A DNA stretch of 5,585 bases from an uncultured Eubacterium sp. (lineage in GTDB: Bacteria; Bacillota; Clostridia; Oscillospirales; Acutalibacteraceae). The translations under genes and the position numbers were made by a program. Under the pieces are notes generated by a model. It searched no databases. It saw only the letters and a program-made list of their open reading frames with translations, and was not told the origin of the DNA. Shown here one piece after another: positions 1-5,585 of this stretch; position 1 is the first letter of the stretch, and every line of letters starts with the position of its first letter. Location of the stretch: contig CAMFPZ010000068.1 in the NCBI GenBank assembly GCA_945979635.1, positions 1-5,585 on the forward strand, given 5' to 3'.

Positions 1-43
1 ACAAGGAGTATCGTCGGCAGCGTCAGATGTGTATAAGAGACAG
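1..43 (+). other. Illumina Nextera P5/i5 adapter left on the contig end (artefact)
   Basis: This stretch is library-construction sequence, not genome. Bases 1-2 (AC) fit the end of the P5 oligo (which ends CTACAC). Bases 3-10 (AAGGAGTA) equal the Nextera i5 index usually named S507/N507. Bases 11-24 (TCGTCGGCAGCGTC) are the Read 1 adapter stem. Bases 25-43 (AGATGTGTATAAGAGACAG) are the 19-base Tn5 mosaic end. The order P5-index-stem-mosaic end-insert is exactly that of a tagmented fragment. It would be read in this orientation as the reverse complement of a Read 2 that ran through a short insert. Genomic sequence therefore begins at 44, and any start codon placed inside 1-43 is spurious. The match was recalled from the published adapter sequences and is essentially exact. 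Confidence 0.98.
25..43 (+). other. Tn5 transposase 19-bp mosaic end (synthetic, part of adapter)
   Basis: AGATGTGTATAAGAGACAG is the engineered hyperactive Tn5 mosaic end used in tagmentation. It lies directly against genomic DNA at 43/44, marking the in vitro transposition point. There is no transposase gene and no second end nearby, and the adjoining adapter stem and index show that it is synthetic rather than a resident Tn5 element. Confidence 0.97.
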
Positions 44-1630
44 AAATATATGTCCGAGGGACTCAATCAGGTAGCCGGTAAAAAAATGAAAGAGGTTCTT
101 GAAAAGCTTACAAGAAATCGTTTCAAGGGCTTTATTCTTGGCGTTATTGTTACTGCAATTATTCAGTCATCGTCTGCAACAACTGTTATGCTTATGGGCT
201 TTTTAAACGCAGGCATCATGGACTTGGCACAGGCTACCGGAGTAATTATAGGAGCTAATATTGGTACAACGGTAACGGCAATTTTGATTTCGCTCCAGAT
301 GAAATCATTACCTTACATATGCATTTTTGTAGGAATGGTTATGGCTTTGTTCTGCAAAAAGCAAACTCAAAAGTATGTCGGACAAATTATTCTCGGCTTT
401 GGTATTCTCTTCTTTGGACTTAAGTTTATGAGCGGGCCTGAGGCTATGGGCGTTTTGAAGGAGTCGGAGGCTTTCCTTGCGTTTATTCAAAAGGCAGATA
501 ACCCTGTACTGGGCTTGTTTATCGGATTTGTTATGTGCTCTGTGCTTCAAAGCTCATCTGCTGCAATCGGTGTATTGCAGGCTCTTGCGGCAACCAGTGC
601 GGCTCTTATGCCGATGAATTTTGCCATTTATCTGATTATCGGTATTAATGTAGGCTCTGCTATGCCGCTCTTCCTTTCTGCAATCGGAGCAAAAACAAAT
701 GCAAAGCGTGCGGCTGTAATATATTTCATTTTCGATTTTGTAGGTATGCTTATATTTACTCCGATAGCACTGATTTTTCCGCAATATATGGAATGGATAT
801 CGTCGTTGGATGTAAACGGTTCTGTAAAGGTAGCTATCGTTCATATTATTTTCAAGGTAGTGACTGCTCTTGTAATGCTTCCGTTTGTACCTGTTGTAGT
901 AAAATTGAGCGAGAAGATAGTGAAAAATAAGGAGCATGAAACCAGACTTCGTTTCGAATTTATTGACATAAAGATTACGGACAATTCTGTTGCAACTCAG
1001 CTTCAAATCAGGAGTGAGGTTCAGCGTATGGCTCGTCTTGTCAGAAATAATTTTGCTATGGCGTGTGAGAGCTTTTTGGCTATGGACGACAGCAAAAAAC
1101 GAGAGCTTAAGGATAACGAAGAGCTTATAAATTGGCTCAATCACAGCATCTCCGATTTTATGGTGACAGTAACGTCAAAGGAACTAACCGGTGATGTTTC
1201 CGAATACATAGGACACCTATTCCATGTTATAACAGACCTTGAAAGAATAGGGGATCATGCTGAAAATATTATGGGCAGAATTAGTGTTGCAAAGGAGAAC
1301 GATATTTCCTTTACCGATGAAGGTATGAAGGAATTTAGGGAGATTTACGAGCTTGATTTAGAGCTTCTTGATAGATCAATTGGTGCTTTTCTTAATATGA
1401 AGCTAAATGATGACGAGGAACATCAGCTCCACTATATTGAAGATACTATTGATTATCTTACTCTTCAGGCACAGGATAATCATGTTATTCGTCTTCGCGA
1501 AAAGAAATGCCATACTTCATCCGGTGTAATATTTACGAAAGCTCTTCAAGACCTCGAGAGAGTTGGCGACCATTCTTATAATATTGCTTGGGCGGCAAGA
1601 ACGGATAAGAAGCTTATCAGACAGATTTAG
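44..1630 (+). CDS. Na/Pi cotransporter family protein with C-terminal PhoU-like domain, 5'-truncated
   Basis: Predicted inner-membrane sodium-dependent phosphate transporter of the NptA/YjbB (Na_Pi_cotrans) family. 528 genomic codons remain, numbered here from base 44. Two copies of the family's inverted repeat are visible. QSSSATTVM at residues 41-49 is followed by GANIGTT at 70-76, and QSSSAAIGV at 169-177 is followed by GINVGSA at 200-206. Hydrophobic segments fill about residues 28-285. A soluble helical PhoU-like domain follows (about 315-525), with the paired signatures DLERIGDHAENI (398-409) and DLERVGDHSYNI (503-514), typical of metal-binding PhoU bundles. The remaining N-terminus (KYMSEGLNQVAG) matches the family's first-helix end, so only about 15-30 residues including the true start are missing. 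A GTG at 29 lies in adapter and is not the start. It ends 7 bases before the GH28 gene. Transport direction and ion are inferred from the family. Confidence 0.93.
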   Translation, partial: KYMSEGLNQVAGKKMKEVLEKLTRNRFKGFILGVIVTAIIQSSSATTVMLMGFLNAGIMDLAQATGVIIGANIGTTVTAILISLQMKSLPYICIFVGMVMALFCKKQTQKYVGQIILGFGILFFGLKFMSGPEAMGVLKESEAFLAFIQKADNPVLGLFIGFVMCSVLQSSSAAIGVLQALAATSAALMPMNFAIYLIIGINVGSAMPLFLSAIGAKTNAKRAAVIYFIFDFVGMLIFTPIALIFPQYMEWISSLDVNGSVKVAIVHIIFKVVTALVMLPFVPVVVKLSEKIVKNKEHETRLRFEFIDIKITDNSVATQLQIRSEVQRMARLVRNNFAMACESFLAMDDSKKRELKDNEELINWLNHSISDFMVTVTSKELTGDVSEYIGHLFHVITDLERIGDHAENIMGRISVAKENDISFTDEGMKEFREIYELDLELLDRSIGAFLNMKLNDDEEHQLHYIEDTIDYLTLQAQDNHVIRLREKKCHTSSGVIFTKALQDLERVGDHSYNIAWAARTDKKLIRQI

Positions 1631-1637
1631 TATTGCT

Positions 1638-3179
1638 ATGAAAGACAGAAGAAACTGTATCGACAAACTAAATACTTTACTTTTCGGTAAAGATTTGCGT
1701 ATTACAAAGGGCGATGTGTTTTCGACACTTTATGATTACGATTATTCCTCATACTATCCCGAGGATGATTACATATATGATAGTCTTCTGCCCGATGAAA
1801 ATGTTTACGATATTCGTTCCTACGGTGCCGATGAAAAAAATGAGGATAACGCTTCCTTTATTCAAAAAGCGATTTCCGAAGCGGCAAAAACAAACGGCAC
1901 GGTTGTCGTTTGTGGCGGTGAATACATAACTACCACCGTCTGTCTCAAATCAAATGTAACGCTGTTTATTCAGCGTGGCTCTGCCTTGTGCTCAAACAAA
2001 TCCGGTGTTGGCTACAATCATAGAGGTATTTTGCATTGTGACGGTGCAGAAAATGTGCTTTTGACCGGTGGCGGAAAAATCAAAGGTAATGGCGAATATT
2101 TCGGCAGAAAGCCGCTTTACGATAAAAATGTCACACGCCACAGCGAGTATATTGACGTTATTGAAATGCGAAAATCCGCCCGTGCCCAAATTCGTTTTGC
2201 TCATGAATCAAAATATGGCGGAGCGATTTATATAAAAAATTGCAAAAATTTTACTGCGGATAATTTTATTATTGAAAGCAGTGCTCATTGGTCGTTTCGT
2301 ATAGAAAATTGTGATGGTGTTGACATTAAAAATTTTGTGATTAATAATAATCGTCACGTTGCAAATGCGGACGGATTTGATATTGCCGGATCTAGTAATG
2401 TTAGTATTAATCATTGCTTTGTTTCTACTGCTGACGATGGAATTTGCCTGAAAAATGCTATTTGGCTTGGATGCAGCAGGGAAATGACAAATATAAATAT
2501 TACCGATTGTGAAGTAATTTCCTGTGCTAATTCCTTTAAGATAGGGACTGAAACGACCTATGATATCTCAAATGTAAGTATTAATAATTGCAGATTCTTT
2601 ATGACTGATATTTATCCCGGAACAGTAAGTGGTATTGCTATTGAGAGTGCCGATGGCTCGCGGGTGCATGATATAAATGTAAGCAATATTTATATGAATC
2701 GTGTAACCTGTCCGATATTCATTAGGCTGTGCAACAGAAATCGTGCGGCGATAGTTGATTCACAAAGTGCGAATGCGGTCGAGTTCGGTCAAAAAAAGAA
2801 AAGAACATTTTCTGCTCCGAAAGAAAAATTTTTTCAAAAGGGCAGTATCAGTGATATAAATATTAGCTCAATCAGAGCTGAAAATATTGAAATTCCTGTC
2901 ATTTTGGCAGGGTATAAACAGCATAAAAAAACCTTTTATCCAACTAATATAACGCTTAAGGATATAAAGCTCGATTATGCTCCGTATAAGGAGGTATACG
3001 ATAAACGAGCGTTTATTCCCGAATATGCCGATGTGTATCCTGAATCATGGCGGTTTAGGAATTTGCCGGCTTACGGCATTTGGGCTAGACATATCAAAGG
3101 ACTAAACCTTATTAGCTTTGAATGTTCAGCTCCGCGTTCGACTTGGAAAAATGAATTTGTTATGGAGGATGTTATCTGA
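1638..3179 (+). CDS. Glycoside hydrolase family 28 (polygalacturonase-like) protein, probably cytoplasmic
   Basis: 513-residue protein predicted to hydrolyse an alpha-glycosidic bond in a pectin-like or related glycan by an inverting mechanism. An unusual acidic, Tyr-rich leader (about 1-55) precedes the GH28/pectate-lyase-3 N-terminal motif VYDIRSYGADEKNEDNASFI (56-75) and a right-handed beta-helix with recurring N-[VI]-[ST]-I rungs. Catalytic candidates are D245 in NADGFDI (243-249) and D266/D267 in STADDGICLKN (263-273). The D245-D266 spacing of 21 equals D180-D201 of Aspergillus PGII. The usual Gly-His-Gly is replaced by SCANSFKIGTE (295-305). PIFIRLCNR (359-367) probably replaces the substrate-binding RxK loop. 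No signal peptide or hydrophobic N-terminus is seen. ATG 1638 was chosen because it is the first ATG after the transporter stop; it has no clear Shine-Dalgarno, which suggests reinitiation. TTG codons at 1563 and 1584 would extend into the transporter. The family is sure; the substrate is unknown. Confidence 0.9.
   Translation: MKDRRNCIDKLNTLLFGKDLRITKGDVFSTLYDYDYSSYYPEDDYIYDSLLPDENVYDIRSYGADEKNEDNASFIQKAISEAAKTNGTVVVCGGEYITTTVCLKSNVTLFIQRGSALCSNKSGVGYNHRGILHCDGAENVLLTGGGKIKGNGEYFGRKPLYDKNVTRHSEYIDVIEMRKSARAQIRFAHESKYGGAIYIKNCKNFTADNFIIESSAHWSFRIENCDGVDIKNFVINNNRHVANADGFDIAGSSNVSINHCFVSTADDGICLKNAIWLGCSREMTNINITDCEVISCANSFKIGTETTYDISNVSINNCRFFMTDIYPGTVSGIAIESADGSRVHDINVSNIYMNRVTCPIFIRLCNRNRAAIVDSQSANAVEFGQKKKRTFSAPKEKFFQKGSISDINISSIRAENIEIPVILAGYKQHKKTFYPTNITLKDIKLDYAPYKEVYDKRAFIPEYADVYPESWRFRNLPAYGIWARHIKGLNLISFECSAPRSTWKNEFVMEDVI
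3164..3168 (+). promoter_or_regulatory. Strong Shine-Dalgarno for the NahK-like kinase
   Basis: GGAGG lies inside the last codons of the GH28 gene, 10 bases upstream of the ATG at 3179. It supports that ATG, which overlaps the preceding TGA by one base (TGATG), and marks the two genes as translationally coupled. It is much stronger than anything in front of the other two internal starts in the window. Confidence 0.85.
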
Positions 3180-4273
3180 TGAACGATATTATTTCAGTAG
3201 TAAGTAAATTTGAATTTAAGGGTGAATTAAGGAATGTTAAGGAATTTGGCTCCGGTCATATTAATAAAACCTATTTAGTAACCTTTGACACAGCCGACGG
3301 AGAGCAGAAGTATATTTTGCAGCAGGTAAACGACAATGTGTTTAAAAACATTGACGAGCTTATGCGTAACGTCTTTTCTGTAACCTCATACTTAAGAGGT
3401 ATAATTAAAGGCTATGGCGGTGACCCGGACAGAGAGACCCTCCATTATATTAAAACTAAGGACGGTCATAGATTTTATACCCATAGTGACGGTTCATTTT
3501 ATAGAGCTTATATCTTTGTTCGTGATTCAATAAGCTTCAATACAGCCGATAGTCCGGAGGTATTTAAGTCGAGCGGACAGGCGTTCGGTAAATTCCAAAG
3601 GCTTCTTGCTGATTTTGATGTGGACAGTATAACCGAGACAATTCCTCATTTCCACGATACTATGTGGAGGTACGAAAATGAATTTCTTCCTGCACTCGAA
3701 AATAATCTTTCCGGCAGACTCGATACCTGCATTAAAGAGGTTGAATTTGTAAAGTCTTATGCTTACTGTATGGACAGGCTCACATCAATGATAGCAACAG
3801 GCGAGCTTCCCATCCGTGTTACTCATAATGATACGAAGCTTAATAATGTAATGTTCGATAAGGACACAAAGGAATGTGTTTGTGTAATTGACCTTGATAC
3901 CGTAATGCCGGGACTGGCTTTGTATGATTTTGGTGATTCGATTCGCTTCGGTGCATCAACTGCCGGTGAGGATGAAAAAGATTTATCAAAGGTTGAAATG
4001 AGCCTGGATTATTTCAAGGCATATGCCGAAGGCTTCCTGGGAGAGGCAGGCTCCTCGTTCAATCAAGCAGAGAAGGATAATCTTGCTTTCTCGGCACTCC
4101 TTATGACTCTTGAGTGCGGTATGAGATTTTTGACCGACTATATTAACGGTGATACATATTTCAAAACTGAATATCCTGAGCATAATTTAGATAGAGCCAG
4201 AAATCAATTTAAGCTTGTTGCAGATATGGATGCAAAAATGAGCAAGATGGAAGAAATCGTTAGAAACATATAG
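3179..4273 (+). CDS. nahK: N-acetylhexosamine 1-kinase-like sugar kinase (APH phosphotransferase fold)
   Basis: 364-residue soluble kinase predicted to transfer phosphate from ATP to the anomeric C1 hydroxyl of a hexosamine (GlcNAc/GalNAc), as NahK/LnpB does in the bifidobacterial lacto-N-biose/galacto-N-biose pathway. It resembles Bifidobacterium NahK along its length (from memory, not aligned): SGHINKTYLV (25-34), YILQQVN (45-51), ETIPHFHDT (153-161), RVTHNDTKLNN (213-223), IDLDTVMPG (237-245), YDFGDSIRFGAS (249-260), ECGMRFL (312-318), YPEHNLDRAR (332-341). D218 in the HNDTKLNN loop is the expected catalytic base; N223 and the Asp residues of IDLD are expected metal ligands. Length is typical. 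The ATG overlaps the GH28 stop and has a good GGAGG, so the start is secure. No GH112 phosphorylase is present in the window, so the acceptor could differ from that of NahK; aminoglycoside resistance is very unlikely. Confidence 0.9.
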   Translation: MNDIISVVSKFEFKGELRNVKEFGSGHINKTYLVTFDTADGEQKYILQQVNDNVFKNIDELMRNVFSVTSYLRGIIKGYGGDPDRETLHYIKTKDGHRFYTHSDGSFYRAYIFVRDSISFNTADSPEVFKSSGQAFGKFQRLLADFDVDSITETIPHFHDTMWRYENEFLPALENNLSGRLDTCIKEVEFVKSYAYCMDRLTSMIATGELPIRVTHNDTKLNNVMFDKDTKECVCVIDLDTVMPGLALYDFGDSIRFGASTAGEDEKDLSKVEMSLDYFKAYAEGFLGEAGSSFNQAEKDNLAFSALLMTLECGMRFLTDYINGDTYFKTEYPEHNLDRARNQFKLVADMDAKMSKMEEIVRNI

Positions 4274-4293
4274 TATTTTAGGTGTTTTGTGTT

Positions 4294-5585
4294 ATGTCTT
4301 TGAAGAAAAATGATGATGTTTTGATGAATATTGAAGATATGACTAACGAAGGATCGTCTGTCGGTCATTATGACGGACAGGCGGTTTTTGTTAATGGCGG
4401 CGTAACGGGTGATGAGCTTATTGCACATATAATAAAAGCGAAGAAGAACTATGCCGTAGCAAAGGTTGTAGAAATTGTCTCGCCGTCACCTTTTCGCATA
4501 GAGAGTGATTGTCCGCATTTTATTCAGTGCGGAGGCTGCTCGTTTAGGAATATGACATACGATGCCGAGCTTGAGTATAAACAAAAAAGAGTTGAAAATG
4601 TTCTTAAGCGTATAGGTAATATTGATACACCCGTATCAAAAATCATCGGTGCAAATGAGCTTAATCATTATAGAAATAAAGCACAGTATCCTGTATGTAT
4701 CGAAAACGGACAACTTGTAGCAGGCTTTTATGCCTATAAGAGTCATAGAATAATTCCTTGTCCTGATTGTCTTCTTCAGCCTAAAGAATTTGAAACGATA
4801 ATAAAAGCCTTTTCACAATGGGCTTTCGAAAATAAAATAACCTCATATGACGAGAAAACAGGCAAGGGAATTCTTCGTCACATATATATTCGCAAAGCAG
4901 TTGAAACAGGAGAAATTATGGTATGTGCAGTAATAAACTCCGATTCTCTGCCAAATGACGCCGAACTTGTTGAAAAGCTGAAGACTATTGACGGTGTTGT
5001 GTCCGTATGTGTTAATGTAAATAAAGAGAACACTAATGTTATTCTCGGTGATGAAACAAGGATTATTTACGGTAATGAGCAAATAACCGATGTTTTACTT
5101 GGAAAGAAATTCGTAATATCGCCTAATAGCTTTTATCAGGTGAATCATAATCAATGCGAAAGACTTTATTTGAAAGCGGCTGAATATGCCGAATTGACGG
5201 GTGATGAGGTTGTTGTTGATCTCTATTGCGGAGCCGGTACAATAGGTCTTACTATGGCTGATAAAATCAAAAAGCTTTATGGCGTTGAGATTATACCCCA
5301 AGCGATAGAAAATGCAAAAATGAATGCAAGGCTTAATGACATAAAAAATGCGGAATTCTACTGCTCCGATGCATTTGAAATGGCGAAGGTGCTCAAGGAG
5401 AGGAGTGTGAGACCGGATGTTCTTATTCTTGACCCACCACGAAAAGGCTGTCAGGCTGAGCTCTTCGATGTTGTAAGGGATATGAACCCAAAGAGAATTG
5501 TCTATGTTTCCTGCGACCCTGCAACCCTCGCTCGCGATTTGAATATCCTCGAACAAAAGGGCTTCAAAACCACCGCAGTAACACC
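4294..5585 (+). CDS. rlmD: 23S rRNA (uracil-C5)-methyltransferase, RlmD/RlmCD family, 3'-truncated
   Basis: First 430 residues of a SAM-dependent RNA m5U methyltransferase (TrmA/RumA superfamily); the window ends in frame, two bases into the next codon. Domains in order: TRAM RNA-binding domain (about 5-62); Fe-S cluster cysteines C73, C79, C82 in CPHFIQCGGC, with C159 in PCPDC the likely fourth ligand; RNA-recognition region; FYQVN (280-284); SAM-binding DLYCGAGTIGL (309-319); acidic VEII (331-334); DPPRKG (380-385); and the catalytic-nucleophile motif YVSCDPATLARDL (404-416) with C407. The missing tail, about 25-30 residues, should hold the DxFPxTxHVE motif with the general-base Glu. ATG 4294 starts 20 bases after the kinase stop and has only a weak AGG (4280-4282); GTG 4282 is an in-frame alternative, with a stop at 4279. 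The modified site, U1939-like or U747/U1939 dual, cannot be decided from sequence alone. Confidence 0.94.
   Translation, partial: MSLKKNDDVLMNIEDMTNEGSSVGHYDGQAVFVNGGVTGDELIAHIIKAKKNYAVAKVVEIVSPSPFRIESDCPHFIQCGGCSFRNMTYDAELEYKQKRVENVLKRIGNIDTPVSKIIGANELNHYRNKAQYPVCIENGQLVAGFYAYKSHRIIPCPDCLLQPKEFETIIKAFSQWAFENKITSYDEKTGKGILRHIYIRKAVETGEIMVCAVINSDSLPNDAELVEKLKTIDGVVSVCVNVNKENTNVILGDETRIIYGNEQITDVLLGKKFVISPNSFYQVNHNQCERLYLKAAEYAELTGDEVVVDLYCGAGTIGLTMADKIKKLYGVEIIPQAIENAKMNARLNDIKNAEFYCSDAFEMAKVLKERSVRPDVLILDPPRKGCQAELFDVVRDMNPKRIVYVSCDPATLARDLNILEQKGFKTTAVT

Noticed and set aside
29..43. GTG at 29 as the start of the Na/Pi transporter.
   Set aside because: It lies inside the synthetic mosaic end; the residues MYKRQ are translated adapter. 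The gene is truncated at 44.
25..43. A resident Tn5 or other mobile element end.
   Set aside because: The flanking adapter stem and i5 index show that it is library-preparation sequence.
554..1144. 196-codon open frame on the minus strand within the transporter gene.
   Set aside because: It is antisense to a well-supported membrane protein, and its translation is low-complexity, rich in Tyr/His/Arg/Lys, with no recognisable domain. It is a shadow of the AT-rich coding strand.
1714..1929. 71-codon + strand open frame overlapping the GH28 N-terminal region.
   Set aside because: It is an out-of-frame shadow of GH28; the GH28 frame carries recognisable family motifs across the same bases.
3179..4273. 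Aminoglycoside-resistance phosphotransferase, suggested by the fold.
   Set aside because: The motif set and length match N-acetylhexosamine 1-kinase throughout, and the context is glycan metabolism rather than a resistance cassette.
4274..4293. A terminator between the kinase and rlmD.
   Set aside because: The 20-base gap has no inverted repeat; transcription probably continues through it.
5095..5556. 153-codon open frame on the minus strand at the window end.
   Set aside because: It is fully antisense to the RlmD SAM-binding and catalytic motifs, with no family resemblance and no supporting ribosome binding site.

Overview
This is a metagenomic or draft-genome contig fragment from a low-to-moderate GC, gut-type Firmicute. 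The best guess is Clostridia, Oscillospiraceae/Lachnospiraceae-like. That placement rests on AT-biased codon use, the style of the encoded proteins and the gene families present; no phylogenetic marker fixes it. All genes are on the + strand, tightly packed and read as one probable operon or directon.

Layout: (1) Bases 1-43 are not biological. They are the tail of an Illumina P5 oligo, an 8-base i5 index and the full Nextera Read 1 transposase adapter ending in the Tn5 mosaic end. Real genomic sequence starts at base 44. (2) 44-1630 is a 5'-truncated Na+/phosphate cotransporter (NptA/YjbB type) fused to a C-terminal PhoU-like domain. (3) 1638-3179 is a glycoside hydrolase family 28 (polygalacturonase-like) right-handed beta-helix protein. 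It has no signal peptide, keeps the three catalytic aspartates and lacks the canonical Gly-His-Gly histidine. (4) 3179-4273 is a phosphotransferase-fold sugar kinase closely resembling bifidobacterial N-acetylhexosamine 1-kinase (NahK/LnpB). Its ATG shares a base with the GH28 stop codon. (5) From 4294 to the window end is a 3'-truncated RlmD-type 23S rRNA uracil-C5 methyltransferase with a TRAM domain, a four-Cys Fe-S cluster motif and a SAM-binding domain.

The functional core appears to be the translationally coupled GH28-kinase pair. A cytoplasmic GH28-like enzyme would release a sugar from an imported oligosaccharide, and the kinase would phosphorylate it at C1. The phosphate transporter upstream and the rRNA methyltransferase downstream are probably co-transcribed by proximity; a phosphate-supply link is only a guess. 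No RNA genes, CRISPR arrays, insertion sequences, clear promoters or terminators were seen. No gene-free stretch exceeds about 45 bases; the longest is the adapter itself.
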